From Butyriboletus loyo (lineage: Eukaryota; Basidiomycota; Agaricomycetes; Boletales; Boletaceae): 64,000 bases of DNA. The notes under the pieces were generated by a model. It did no database searches. It saw nothing but the letters and a program-made list of their open reading frames with translations, and had not been told where the DNA came from. Both the position numbers and the translations under genes were made by a program. Positions 47,112 through 59,220 of the stretch are shown here, piece by piece (position 1 is the first letter of the stretch; each line of letters begins with the position of its first letter). The stretch spans positions 44,123 through 108,122 of the forward strand of contig JBBPSI010000076.1 of NCBI GenBank assembly GCA_038093515.1, read 5' to 3'.

Positions 47112-47741
47112 ATGTCTGATCGTAAAAAACTTATCTCGTTCACATATAACGGCTCGCACCAAATCGACCTGAGCAGGGGCCCATACTACGAGAGCACCGA
47201 GGCGAGTGGTGTATGGGTTTTCGGTGATGAAGCCTGGAAGATCTTTCCTAACACGAAGCAATACCACCGAATTCTCAAGGCCCATACGGAAGCCACAGAG
47301 CACAGATTACCAACTCCATGGTTTAGACTGCAAGAAGGTACCGTCGTTGATAATCGTAAACGGGTCACGGCCGGTTTCGCACTTGTCACGGGGCACATCA
47401 CCGGTTCGGTCAGGTTTCTGAAACTGAAATCTGACACGAAAACGTTGAAGACGCTCATCAACCACATCACCAACGATACAACCCTCTCACGGTGCGTGGC
47501 AGATCGTATCAAACTTCAAGAAGACTAACGAAACTATTCTAGGCTCGAACAAGGCTTCCAGGCAGCCATAGATATGGGGCTTCAAGACCCTCAAGGATTT
47601 GTTAACCCAGATGACTCCGAGTTCCCATTCCTGTTCATCGACCTCCACATAAACAGCACGTCAGCGGGGTCGCTTCGCACAATTTGCAGCCATGTCAGCG
47701 AGCGGCGTGCGACCTTGCATCGGCAGCAGGGATGGCATTGA
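47112..47741 (+). CDS. Unknown conserved-looking fungal protein (192 aa)
   Basis: Exons 47112-47491 and 47543-47741 join at a GTGCGT...TTCTAG intron to give 579 nt. The protein starts MSDRKKLISFTYNGSHQIDL and has GVWVFGDEAWKIFP, then PTPWFRLQEG, TAGFALVTGHITGS and FPFLFIDLHIN. No membrane helix, signal peptide or known catalytic motif is visible. It could be a soluble cytosolic protein. Directly after it another frame stays open for 97 codons (47692-47985, FHSHFDIAHSPGKQTIG), so the 3' end may be longer or alternatively spliced. The family is not recognised. Confidence 0.6.
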
Positions 47742-48532
47742 GGAAATTGACATACCAGTGAGTATCATCTTTCATAGTCACTTTGATATCGCTCACAGCC
47801 CCGGGAAGCAAACGATCGGCGTCTTACTAGCTGAAAACCAGCCCGAGAGACGTGAGGTCGGACAAGTCGACTGTATGTTTGGAGATACGACGGAGAGGAA
47901 CTGTGTAGGTTATGAGGGGTGTTTGTACTTGCTGTTCGGAATCGACAATACCATCGTGCATTCGGAAGTAGTCTTACGCGGGTGATCTTTACCATCCTAT
48001 ACGACGGCCCAAGGTCGCGAGTCGCTGGCCGCAGCACAGGCGGCTCGCGATCGAACGGCCCCGATTCGTTCGTTGGCCTTGATCCGAGTCAGTGGCCTTG
48101 ATCATAATTCAATCACCTTTCCCACCACGATGCACAACATGTAGACGTACGACGGAACGTTCAAGAATCCTTCAGACGAGGCACACAAGTCAATTGAAAA
48201 GTGGCGAAGTTCGAGGGAACTTGTACAGTAAATGCCTAGAATCTTCTCTCGCTAGCAAAGAATGGTACATGATTGCATGACATAACATGGCCCTGAGGGG
48301 AATAAAGGTAACCACTGGGGAAGTTGAGGATATGTGATATTGGGTGATAGATGAGCAAGTATCAATTATATAGGTCATCGTCAGCGCCTCGCATGAGCCA
48401 CATATACACAGTTCCCGGGAAGCTGCAACAACAGCGAAAATAGTGGTACTTTGTCACATTGATCACGGCTGTCAAGGGCATCGAATGCATTTAACTTGCT
48501 GCTTTCTGATATCCCGTAACTTTCAAGATACG
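47742..48532. other. Convergent spacer
   Basis: Includes an open frame to 47985 that may belong to the upstream gene; otherwise no gene, repeat or RNA was recognised. Confidence 0.4.
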
Positions 48533-49195
48533 TCAGCGTCTCCCCGCTGATCTACCAAATAAACAGATAAGACTCACACTATCCGAAATAGGCGCTAGCC
48601 GAGAGGCATTATCAACATCGCCTGGTTGGTCCTCGTGGAAGAGGGCCAGACGTTCCTCTTTCTTGCTGGGAAGAGAAATCAGGCTTGGTGGCAAGGAAGA
48701 ACTGCCCCGGCACTCCAGCTCTGCTTGCTGCAATTGCACCACGAACCCAGGGTTTGGGCAGGCATTCGGTCTTGCACGGACGATGAGTCCCAAGGCCTGT
48801 TTCAACGACATGCCGCAGCCTTGCATCAGGTAAAATGCGACGGTGGCCGGAGAACGAGAGATCCCGGCGGAGCAATGAACGAATATCTTGGGTGATTTCT
48901 TCCCCGTGCGCGCCTTGTTGATGAACGCGGTTGCCTCCCTGCCTGCTTTTCTCAGGTCCGCAGAGGGGTCATCCTCGATCGAAAGACGAAGGTAGGTAAC
49001 GCTGTCGAGGGTCGATCCGGGGTTTTTCCCCACACTGATGATATGAGTGATTCCTTGTCTCGCAACGAAGGTCGATTTGGCAGATGTTGCAGAACAAGGG
49101 CCAATGTAAAGGTAGGGGAGAATCAGCGAGACGGATTCAGACTGTGTCTTGGGCGTGTTGACCGTGTTGACCTTTGTCTTCGATGTCTTCGGCAT
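48533..49195 (-). CDS. Dual-specificity protein phosphatase (220 aa)
   Basis: A single exon beginning MPKTSKTKVNTVNTPKTQ. The catalytic signature FVHCSAGISRSPATV (HCx5RS) sits near residue 105, and the general-acid Asp lies in SIEDDPSADL about 30 residues earlier. ILPYLYIGPCSA and GITHIISVG are the usual opening strands of a DUSP fold, and PNPGFVVQLQQAE closes it. It should dephosphorylate phospho-Tyr/Ser/Thr, typically on MAP kinases or related signalling proteins. The C-terminal 50 residues are outside the domain. The last ten residues follow a GTGAGT and could be altered by a small 3' intron. Confidence 0.9.
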   Translation of the reverse strand: MPKTSKTKVNTVNTPKTQSESVSLILPYLYIGPCSATSAKSTFVARQGITHIISVGKNPGSTLDSVTYLRLSIEDDPSADLRKAGREATAFINKARTGKKSPKIFVHCSAGISRSPATVAFYLMQGCGMSLKQALGLIVRARPNACPNPGFVVQLQQAELECRGSSSLPPSLISLPSKKEERLALFHEDQPGDVDNASRLAPISDSVSLICLFGRSAGRR

Positions 49196-49488
49196 GGTTA
49201 TGTGGAATCAGTTGAATTTGGTAAGCGCTCGCAGCAGGTCAGATTGACTCAGCCTGAGAGCGGTACAGTACATATTTGGCCCCCTAATCGTCCACAATGT
49301 TATGTAATGATTACTCTCCAACTCTCGCGTCAGCGCGAAGCCCTTTTTCGATTCAAGAACGTAAGTGCATTTTTGCTTCTCCCTCTACCCTCACATTCAT
49401 TTGGACGAGTATTCTACACTGTGTTCACAACCGAAGTTGAGCCGTGCCCAACATCAATCCAACTCCTCTACATCAACATCATCGTGCT

Positions 49489-50067
49489 TTAGATATCAAT
49501 ATCAATCCACTCGAAAGGAGAGCATTCGGTCTCGTTCTGAACTTGCTTTGCCGGCACTTCGATAATCCGACCGACGTCCGCGTAAGTTCCGGTCTCTGAC
49601 AGTGACACTCGAGGCGCGCGCGGCGCCGGCATAACGCAGACTACTGCGCGCAATTGACCCGACGCGATGGGCACGTCCCAGTACAAAACAAGGACGAGAG
49701 GATGTTGCATGCATCGAGCAACTCACGACGCTTTTCGACCATGACATTCGATTTCCCACCGCCACGCCAACGTTGAGCATGTCATGTCGATCACCAGGAA
49801 TGATCGACCGAGTCGCCAATATCAGGCACGTCGGTGCAATCAACGACTAACCTGTTCCCCGTCTGCGGGTCCGAAGACGCTGAACCGACGAACGTGGGCA
49901 TACGCGAATACCCGCTGACCTGAGGTGCCATCAAGTCCACTGAGTACTATGATGCCTGAGTTACGGAAACGTCGGGCACAGGCACGACGAGATCTAGTGT
50001 CGAAACGCTTGTCAGAACACGTGTAAATACAAGAGAGCTGCCAGATTAAATACTCATACACAGCCAA
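49489..50067 (-). CDS. Possible small spliced gene, unknown product
   Basis: Two protein-like minus-strand stretches lie 130 bp apart. 50067-49850 includes RNSGIIVLSGLDGTSGQRVF and AYAHVRRFSVFGPADGEQ, followed by a GTTAGT donor. 49710-49489 includes LYWDVPIASGQLRAVVCVMP and a clean end VQNETECSPFEWIDIDI. The acceptor and any middle exon could not be fixed. No family is recognised. Confidence 0.35.
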
Positions 50068-50281
50068 CCGAACGAAGATCTGATCAAATGTGACTGGAAG
50101 ACGTTGGAATCTGGAGTCACGCGGACCCGCCGCGACTCCTGCAACCGCTCATCAACTTGTAGCTATTTTCCGACTTCCAAAGTTAGGGGCAAATGATACA
50201 AACAATATTATAGTAATACATACTATGATATCATTTCCTGACGGTCGCATGTACATACTGTATATCCAATCGGTTGGCATG

Positions 50282-51381
50282 TCAAGACCTGCCAAGATGG
50301 GCAGGCAGGCAAAACAACTCGGGCAATAACGCCCAGACCCTCGCGCGTTCCTCTTTGCCTCTTGCGTTGATTTGCGACCGACAATCTGAGCAGATGTTCA
50401 CATCCGGGAACGCTTCCGCACTGCACACTTCCAGAAGATCGGCGAGCACGTCCTCTGATTTCACGGGAATACTGATGTTCCAGGCGTCGGCGCATCTTGG
50501 ATGGAGCCCAAGCTGCTTCGGAAGACGTTTCTTGAAGCTTAGCATATACCTTGAGAGCCTTTCTTTTCCCAATCTGAGCCGGCGCAAATCTTCTTTTGAC
50601 AATAACGCCCGCCTGTCGATTTTTCCGCCTCTGTGGTCGCGCTTCGATCCACCCTTTTCCCAGTTGTCATCTTCGGTTGCGCGTAGTCGTGAGACTGCAT
50701 CCTGCCACCAGACGTCTGAGCTGCTGATTCTAGAGAGTTGGTAATAAGCTGCGGCCTGGATGTTCGGCATGTTTGCAATACGAGCGACTTGGATGGCAGA
50801 GGCTGGTTCTGTAGCAGCAACTCGGTTTCCTGACTGGTTCTCTGGAGAAAGTTCCCCGAACGGCTCAAAGCAAGGCCCGTCCTCGCATTGTGAGGCATCC
50901 CATTCTGAGATGGTCTTTGGCCAATCTTGTTCGAACTGAGATGCGAGCGCCTCGATTACGCTGCTCGCCTTGTACTTCAACGCAATCCTGAATACGGGTA
51001 ACGCGCGGCTAAAACTCCTGGCGTTGTGTTTCCAGAAGAGGAAGTATCTTTGGAGTTGCGTCAGAGCAACATATTGATCGTTTCTAAGGAGGTGGCGTAC
51101 GATGGGTAGTAAATAGCGACGAAGAATCGCTCGAGGTCCAGTGCGTCATCGTCTGCGATGTACGCGTACGCGGTGTCGCCGACGTAAACTTGACGGCGCA
51201 CCAGAGATTTGTCCAATAAGCGTAAGAGAACGCTTGAGTGAACGGCGAGCATGTCACGATACAGTTTGTAGAGACACAAGGCGCCTGAATCGAATCGCCG
51301 TGCGCAGACACGGACGTCCCCGTCCTCGAACCACAGGTCTTCGTTCAATTCGAAAGGGAGCGTAGAACTATTGGAGGACAT
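50282..51381 (-). CDS. BTB/POZ domain protein (338 aa)
   Basis: Exons 51381-51071 and 50987-50282 join across a GTTGCT...TTCAG intron for 1,017 nt in frame. The N-terminal BTB fold reads DLWFEDGDVRVCARRF, YRDMLAVHSSVLLRLL, VYVGDTAYAYIADDDALDLE, RFFVAIYYPS. The C-terminal half follows the agaricomycete BTB layout: IALKYKASSVIEALASQ, DWPKTISEWDAS, AAYYQLSRISSS, LGKERLSRYM, HPRCADAW, VNICSDC. BTB proteins dimerise and often bridge substrates to CUL3 ubiquitin ligases; this one has no second named domain. Without the intron the frame would appear broken near 51065. Start chosen at the first ATG (MSSNSSTLPF). Confidence 0.88.
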
Positions 51382-52225
51382 GGTTGCGATAAACGCACTT
51401 GGTTTGAAGTCAAGAGAGGGTTATGGGTTTGTGCGCTGTGGACAGAATGGCGGAGCTCCGATGCACAGGGGTTAATAGTTATGCACGTGTATCATCCACA
51501 CGTGTACAGTATGGCACGCACAGCTCTGGAGCTCCTTTACAATGAAAAACCAGCGCTTGAGAAGATGCTTGTTCAGCGTCAACGTCGTCGTGTAAAATCA
51601 GAGTAAAGCTTTCCCGTCTCCGTGAGTCTGCATGAGTCGGGAGCCCGAGAAGGTCACAAAAGTCACGTGATACCTACATTACTGTTTGCTCTTATTTGCA
51701 CTGTCGGAGCTAAAGTATTCGTTACAGGCTGCCGTATGCACACAGCTCAACTGATGCCGCGGTGTACAGGGGACTGGACTGATGATGATTCCTCCCCGAG
51801 TCGCATACCCATGTTCATCCAAGAAGGAAACGTGTTGACTGAAGAGCTATATGGGGATGCCAGATAAATGCTAATTGGTGCGCGATAATAGCAAACGCTC
51901 GAGCACGGCGCAATGCCTGATCAAGTAGTGAGCTTGCCCTATGAAATGTGATAGGTATGTTCTGAACCATCCAAGGAGCCAGATTTAGTGGTACAGTAAA
52001 AAATATAATATATTGATAAAGGACCTGGAATAGATGATGTATTGGTATATGGTGAATGATGCGACAGCCGACTTGATGGGGAATTGCGAGACGTGGTCAA
52101 TGCCTATCGAGCACGATGAACTCAAATCCTACAGGTTCTTGTGGGTCACCTTTCGTCAAATCATCACGTAAGTTCGTTACAAAAAGTCTGATTCGGACTT
52201 ACCGGATGATGTTACAATTCGTAGC
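51382..52225. other. Spacer, 0.84 kb, no gene seen
   Basis: Contains a plus-strand open frame (51622-51867) without domain support, and a CACGTG box near 51667. Nothing else was recognised. Confidence 0.45.
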
Positions 52226-53513
52226 TTAAGTAGTCGTAGAGTATGAGAGTAATGAACCTCGAACCATGCCGACCACGTCCAGGGCGTTGTTCATGATGCG
52301 TTCAATCGATCCTTCTTCCTGGGTGGTTCGGAGTCTGGTCCACCTAGGGGGCATTGATGGAAGCGATCGTAGACTATTCCAAATCATCAGTGCTTCCTGC
52401 GCGCTAGGACGGTCCTTTGGATCTGGCTTCGTCATCAATCGAGAAAGATCTGCTAAAGCTTCTAATCCTTTGAACTCCTGCAGGGACTTGTGAGTTCTGA
52501 ACAGCCACATTATATATAAAAAGAAAAACGCACGTCCACAATCTTCGTTTGGTAAACGCGCCCCAGGTAGTACACGTCTAGTTTGAACGGGTCGTAAGGT
52601 AACCCGGAGCTCTGTTCGGGAGCCTCTATTCGACCTTTCTGTCCAGTGACGAGATGTTCGCGTTGTCTTGAAGTGAACTCTGTTGATAAGCCGAAATCAA
52701 TAAAATAATATTTGATCTCGACGTCAGAGCGTTTTCGGCTGAGGACGAGATCCCCGCCGTCGCGAGTTTGCCAAGGATTCATCGGATGCCAACCGCCTCT
52801 GTAGAGACCTGAACCATCCATCAAAATATTTTCAGCTGCACAGTCACTACACATTTCATGATCAGCAGTAAGCTATGAATGCGACATCTCGACATGTACT
52901 CACCGGTGTGCCACATTTTGGTTGTGCATGTAGACGAGACCCTAAACTCAACATTCAGAACGGGGGCCTATGGGACAGCAGATTATACAAGCCTCTAATG
53001 TCTGGTTCACAAAATCGACAAATTCCCCAAAAGAAGTGAAGCTCGGTTCGTTAAACGGACGAAGAACGGGCATGACGATGTATTGATACTTGGGATCCTG
53101 ACCGTCGGTGAAGACGCTGAGCACAGGAATACAGTGGTTGCATTCGTCTTTACGACTCTCCGGCGACCCTAGACGCGAAGCGATTTTGACTTCATTGGGG
53201 TGAGTTGTCGAGTCGACCCTTTTGATGAACACGGCTTTTCCGTTCTCGCCTTCAACTGTGGCATCAAGAAGAGACCCTTTCTGGTGTGCTTCCGTTAGGT
53301 GGAGAATCCATTGGAGATGGAAAAACGACAGACCCACTGAATAACACTATCTTCAAAGAACTCGAGGATTGGATTAACTTCGAATCTCCAGGATGCTTGC
53401 CAGTCGGGATGATAGCGAGGTCGAAGAATGTAACCTTTCCTCCTAAAAAATTGGTATCTGTCTCTCCAGAAGATTTCGTCTTTATACAATGTCTCGTAGT
53501 AAGACTTTGGCAT
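52226..53513 (-). CDS. Protein kinase-like protein (357 aa)
   Basis: Five exons, 53513-53348, 53288-52993, 52941-52904, 52846-52534 and 52486-52226, total 1,074 nt in frame. Kinase motifs are present: AVFIKRV (ATP-binding Lys), VAHR|DCAAENILMD (HRDxxxxN catalytic loop), YYFIDFGLSTEF (DFG), then APEQSSGLPYDPFKLDVYYL (activation segment to helix F) and PDPKDRPSAQEAL near the end. The glycine-rich loop is weak (DATVEGENG). The opening FWRDRYQFFRRKGYILRPRY is typical of a kinase family expanded in agaricomycetes. Activity is likely but the substrate is unknown. Intron 2 has a GC-AG boundary (GAG|GCTTGT...TTTAG); no GT alternative keeps the frame. Confidence 0.85.
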
Positions 53514-53737
53514 GAGTTTAGATTAGAGATATCTAGAGCACAAAGGCGAGCAAAATGGACCTACGCACAGCCACCGGACCCCCACTTGCGCAAATATTGG
53601 AACAACCATTGACCTCGAGGCTGGTGCATGTTCACAGGATTGTTCAATGTTAAATACACAGCAGTTCGTCTGTCAAGATGACCCACGAATATACTTGGTC
53701 TCAACACACCGATCTCGAGTTTCAGACGTTCTAATCC

Positions 53738-54227
53738 ATGAATAATACATCATTCTCGTTCTACTCCAATGTTTTCGGGCTCATAGTGGGTGGCATCTCG
53801 CTGCTTAGCTTCATCACCGCGGTGTGCCGGTCGCACCTCCCCAGTAACAAGATCAAGACGTTGGAGACATTATTACATGAAACGGAGAATACCTTCAGGG
53901 AAGCTGTCGAAGCTGGACTCCTGGTACACGACTTTATAGAAAGGACGGAAGGGCGTCTCACCGGGTACGTCTAGAGTTGTCCGTGTTTCAAGAGTTTGAC
54001 CGTGTCCCGTTTCCAGGCTAAAAGGGCGGATGTGCAGTTTGCGGGCTCGCGCTTACAATGCAACCACCATATGGAAAGATTATGCCGAATTCTTCAGCGG
54101 AACCTCAACTGCAATTGGACACATATATCAATCTGTCAAAAGCCTTCGAGCTGAAGTCATCGTTCGTATTTTTAACTCCGCCTCCCACATCACCGTTCTG
54201 ACCCAGACACGGTTGTCAGACCTCTAG
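53738..54227 (+). CDS. Small membrane/coiled-coil protein (145 aa)
   Basis: Exons 53738-53964 and 54017-54227 join in frame (438 nt). The N-terminus has one hydrophobic segment (NVFGLIVGGISLLSFITAVC), then an amphipathic helical region (IKTLETLLHETENTFREAVE) and a second helical block (IWKDYAEFFSG, HIYQSVKSLRAEVI). Proteins of this membrane-plus-coiled-coil layout are common in agaricomycetes, from memory, and uncharacterised. A GTTCGT...CTCTAG pair at the 3' end could replace the last residues by an alternative tail. Confidence 0.65.
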
Positions 54228-56514
54228 CGAGGAGAGACGCCATGGACTCATGCAAGTAAATCCGGCCTCAAACACCCCCCCACCCACTGTTCCTCCCAGC
54301 CCTGAGACCGATTACCCACTAACCCTAACGCCTCCCGCCAAGATTCCCCGTCCCTGCTCATGCCCTCCCTCACTCCCAACGTGGAAATCGGATCCCAAAC
54401 AAAGTGAACCTCGAGTGTGGTAAGTGATACGATCGAGCCTGAGTAAACCGTGTAACTTGTTTAGATCGAATTTTTCGATTAGATCCTTTCAGCAACCCCT
54501 CGCAGACACTCTCGCAGAGTGATCCAGATGTATGGATAGTTCATGTTCAAATCTGAACATAAACTTTCCATACAACGTTAGTCCACTTCAAGCTTGAAAG
54601 CTTGACTGCTGTAGTCATATCTTAAATGTATTGGAACTGCGCGCCATCCGGCAGCTCATTGCAATTCGCGGAGCCTCCATGTGTCCTATATTATATTTAT
54701 CTAAAACTGTTGTCTATTTTTTTTGCATTCTTTTGCTGTGTTGCACTGATATTATTTGCTATATCTGTTGATACTGTTCTGTGTATGTTACTGGATTGAT
54801 ATCCCTATGAACTTTGAAGGTCCTGTTTCAAAGGTTTCATTACCCTTTGCAGCACGAGAATTCAACGGGAACAAATACTAACTCCGATCAACAAATGATT
54901 CCCGATCGAACACCATACAGGCGGTACAGCCTAGCTGCCATCACTGACGCCTATCAACACGCTTGATGAGGAACCAAGCTTGATCAAGACTCATTCGCAA
55001 TCGCTTACAGCTTGTCGCCTGGATCATGCTACAACACGTATGTATGGAGAGCTGCGCAAGAACTCCCTCTCTAACCTCGTCGATATCTCTACCTGACAGT
55101 CACCCCCCCCGATTCTGCTTGTGTATTTTCAATGAGCCTTGGGTTGGTGAGATGTGCAGCGCACTCACAACGGAATTAAAGACCCCCAACTGGGAACGGC
55201 GAACCTGGACGCGCGCAAGGAGCTTTAACTGAGAAAAATCAGTGGGGGCATATCATATCCGCGCATGCATGATGGACTCATCGCCCATCAGGCGGGATTT
55301 AGATGGGGGGTAATCTACAGACCACCCGCATCTCCGCAGCGGAGATGTCTCCACCGGTCACTTAATCTGCACACGAGCGTTCGGAGTGGGGATAGTGAAA
55401 GTACATCTCACGGAGACGTTTACATTCGTACGTACGTATCATTCTGACGCTGAGCGGAAACGTCGTGGCTTGTTCTTAATCCCTACTATGTATGATTCGA
55501 TGGGCTGCATCACGTAAACATCTTCGTATACAGGAAACCATTGAAGGAAGGACTGTCCTTTGTTGGAGCTAGGTTAGGTTTGCTGGACTCTTTGAGGTGT
55601 TATGTACCAATAGATTCCGATTCGCAACTCCGTTATACCTCCTGGACGATTGTCAGATGGGCCGCTCTCTCATGCGATCGAGCGTCCTGAAACGTGATTG
55701 AGCCAAGAGTTAATCGAGCCAAGAATATAGCGTAACTAGGAGGAGGAATGTCACGATCTTAATCATTAGTTTCTCTCGGAAGAGAACACAATAAGTGGGT
55801 TACATGCCAAGACTAACTGGTAGCAGGAAGATCACGTGGACGGCGATCCGAGATTGTTCGGTTCACCTTCTTGAGCGCCACTCGTTCAGGTTATGTAGTA
55901 AGTAGGGTCGGCCACGGAGACAGACGGCAGGCAGACATGATCCACTTCAGTGTGTCATGATGCATGATGCATGACATCCTGATCGCGGCATGTCCTGACG
56001 AAGTTGCGTACCCCGGTTCACGCTGCTAGCAATGTGACTGTGTGACACGTTGAACAGGGTTTGCCCCATTGATGATGTCCTCATGGCACTCAACCGTAAC
56101 TCAGCATCACAACGTGCGGGACTAACCATCAACGGGAAATTTCTCCCTGATTTTCGGGTGTCAAATATGGTTAGTATGCGCCTGGGAGCGTGATAATACA
56201 ACTATTCGGGCAGTGGGCGCTGGCCCAGGACGTGGTCGACAACAACAATATGGAAAACTTCCAATCAGACGTTCAAGTATTCGGCTCGCTAAACGAAGTT
56301 CAAGGGCCTTTCGACCTGGAATGGTATGCTGTAACATGAACCCCGGACTAATCGAGCGCGAGCGCGAGCGAGAACGTGCCAAATAGGCGAGTTAAAGCGA
56401 AGTACCTTGTAAAGGAGAAATGATTACAGTAAGACCCCCTGATTCGATGGTTATAAAGCCGGAGACTGGCCACTTACTTTACCCACACACTAGTCACTGA
56501 ACCCAGAATCCCAA
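54228..56514. other. Spacer, 2.3 kb, no gene seen
   Basis: Sequence is more AT-rich than its surroundings around 54600-54850. No domain-bearing frame, RNA gene, or repeat family was recognised on either strand. Confidence 0.5.
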
Positions 56515-57093
56515 ATGGCTGCAGGTCCTAATTCCGGTGCCTTCAAAAAGATCGTTTCTCTCGATGGAGAGTACACCGCCAGCGTCAACCCCACGCCGGT
56601 TGCCACCCAGGTTGTCCGTACCGACACAGTTATCCAACAGGTACGGCCGCTCCGTTGCTAACCGAAACGTAGCATTCATGTATTCCTTTCAGTGGGCGGT
56701 CGAGAAAGTCGGCGACGAGAATTTTTTGCTCAGAGTAGAAGGATATTCCTACACCGGGGTATCCGCATCTAACGACAAGGTTATGGTTTCCTACAACTCA
56801 TCCGATGATGTGGAATGGGAAATCATCCGCCGTGGATCCGCGGGCATTTATACGTGAGCAGTCACCCGTTTCGATGCACTGCTTATTTGTTCAGCGCTTT
56901 CATTCCTTTCTCAGGATCGGACTAGTGAACGACACCGCTGGCCGTGTATGGACTATCGTTCCAGGCAGTGATGAGGTAACGAAGCCTTCCCTCTTGATGT
57001 GGTAGTCTTCAGTTAACTGTGTCATAGATTTGGATCAAGCCGTTCGACCCGAACTCACCGAATCAATTGTTTGTGTTTGTGCCGTCCGACTGA
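56515..57093 (+). CDS. Small beta-rich protein (137 aa), possible beta-trefoil lectin/inhibitor
   Basis: Four exons (56515-56640, 56693-56853, 56915-56975, 57028-57093) give 414 nt in frame. There is no signal peptide. The chain alternates short beta strands and turns, with regularly spaced aromatic positions: WAVEKVGDENFLLRVEGYSY, VEWEIIRRGSAGIYTI, RVWTIVPGSDE, IWIKPFDPNSPNQLFVFVPS. The repeated x-W-x-V/I-x pattern about every 40 residues fits a three-fold beta-trefoil, as in fungal I66-type serine protease inhibitors and cytosolic lectins. That assignment is inference from pattern and size; no inhibitor loop can be identified with certainty. The exon structure is clean and the 5' region has a TATAAA-like box (56452). 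Confidence 0.6.
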
Positions 57094-59220
57094 TGGGGAA
57101 GCGTATGTACGATGTGAAGCCCATGTCGCGGCACGAGGCTAGGTGTTACGCTGTACGATAGATGTCGTTGTAAGCCTTGAAAGAAAAGCGTTCGGTCTTC
57201 GTTTCGCAGTTACACGCACGGACTCCGACCTGGTAAACATGGGATGAGGTTTTTGGAAGCGAGTCCGCAGATTAAGAGCAGTGGTTGTCAGCGAGAGTAG
57301 CGCCTCTGATTCACATCCTTTCGTTGCGGTCGTGCGCACCTTGTGGGGGGAGTGCCGAGTTGCATACTGCTTGGATAAATCGAGTCAGAGAACATTGTAA
57401 TTGACGTATGCTGAACAAGATTCGAGAGTCAACACTTCACCAAGTGGCGATTCCGCAGTCGAAAACTAGCAGGTTGCCAATCTCTAGGAGTGGTATTGTA
57501 ATTGACAAACATGCTGGGGTGTTCAGCGTTTGACCTGCTTGGGCATCAATAGGTGGGTTGAAAAGACGCAGGAGTGGCCCAAATTACATACAGGATGATT
57601 TTCAGGCTCGCCATGCTACCTGGTATTCGAATTATGCAACTGCCAGGCCACCGGAAGCTGCGACACGAACTATCTATCGTGCACAAAACGACAGTAAACC
57701 CATTGTACAGTTTCCACAACCACACCTGTTGGGCTTGGAAGCATGCGAACTACTATATATGTCTGATGCAGTAAACTGTGCATTTTTCTGGATTTCTATT
57801 TTTATTTTTGGCTGTGAAACGAGAGTTTTAGGGGTGTTTTCCAGTGTAATAAAAGCTCGGTGCCCGTGTCACGCTCAGCAGTTCACACCGCTTTCCTTCT
57901 AGAACCTATGGTGCATTGTCCTGTCCTGCAATTGACCCCTTGGTAGTGTGCCGTATGACTTCCAGGTCTTAGATGTGAAATTCATCAGCCCGATCTCTCG
58001 GGTAATCGGATCTTAGGGTCAATATCCCTATGCATTGGAGGGCCCCTGCGTCTGTCAACTTGGCGAGCTCGATGCAACACGAATATCTTGGCTTGAACAC
58101 ACTGGCAGTGGTACACGAACACTCGGAGAAATTTCGGAGCTTTGAGAAAGTGATTCTCAAGCATGCTGCTAAGGACGTGGCCCAGGGTGAGTAATTAATG
58201 CTAATGATATTAAGGAAAAAAAGCTAATCGTGGCAGGCAATCTTCTCGTGGCTGGCTCACCTTCTGTAAGGGACTCGGGCATTTATTGGCTGCGTTTCCC
58301 GATTCGATTTTTCCGTGGTCCTTTGGAGGGAAAACTTGAGATCTCCTGAGACCCAATCCGATATACGCGCTGTTTCACTCGTGATGATAAGCTGGCGTTG
58401 TGTATTTCCGTCCCCGGCACGTGCGGTACGCTTTACACGCCTGCCATTGGTAGCCTTCTTGTCACCGGACTGCTACAGAGAGACCAGGGGCGGGCAGGAA
58501 CCCCCGCGAATACAGGGGAAGCAGAGCACCAAAGTCTTGGCAGATCTCCCCTGTGCTGAATTATCACATGGTCACTGCTCAAGCGCTCAGGCGAGCAATC
58601 GACTCGCGTGGTTTGGTGGATTGGGCAGACCACCAGCTGGAACGTTTGATTGTCGCACGAGTGCTCGGTCGTATACGACCGCCGACCGTCAAATATAGAA
58701 CGCGAAAGCTGATTGCAGCCAGATATCGATAATAGCGTGCACTCTGTGAGATTTTGGAGACGCCCTAGAGGAGGAGAGGACGCTGAATAAGGACTGGATC
58801 CATGTGTGCGTTTCGCCTGTCAGGTGGACGTCGTTTCAAGTCGATCCGGGGTTCTGGGGAACCTTTTAATCCTTCGGATCCAGAGTACGTCCACCTTTGC
58901 CATTGCGACGATGGAGAGGAGACAGAACACCCAAATCAGTGAGTGCCAGTTCCAAAATTCGTCTAGTCTTCTTTCTCGGGCAGACGAGGTGGCTTGGGTA
59001 CCTTGCCAGGGCAACCTCGTGTTTGATACACTCCCACCCCCGTCGTACAGCATTTTTGAAATTGATTGATTTGCTGCGGACATGCTCTTCCCCGCCCCAA
59101 AACGATACTAGGACGCTCTTTCGTTCCTCTTTGTCCGCCGGCAACGCTTAGCCGTGACTTTCGTTCTTCCCTTCTTCACCCTTTTCATTTCCGTTTTTCT
59201 CTTTTCTTTGGCCCTCGTCC
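57094..59220. other. Spacer, 2.1 kb, no convincing gene
   Basis: Open frames (for example 57558-57902 plus) have no domain or codon support. A pyrimidine-rich stretch at 59155-59220 directly precedes the next start, typical of fungal core promoters. Confidence 0.45.

Noticed and set aside
51060..51110. Apparent frameshift in the BTB gene
   Set aside because: A GTTGCT...TTCAG intron (50988-51070) joins the two halves in frame and restores INM|IALKYK.
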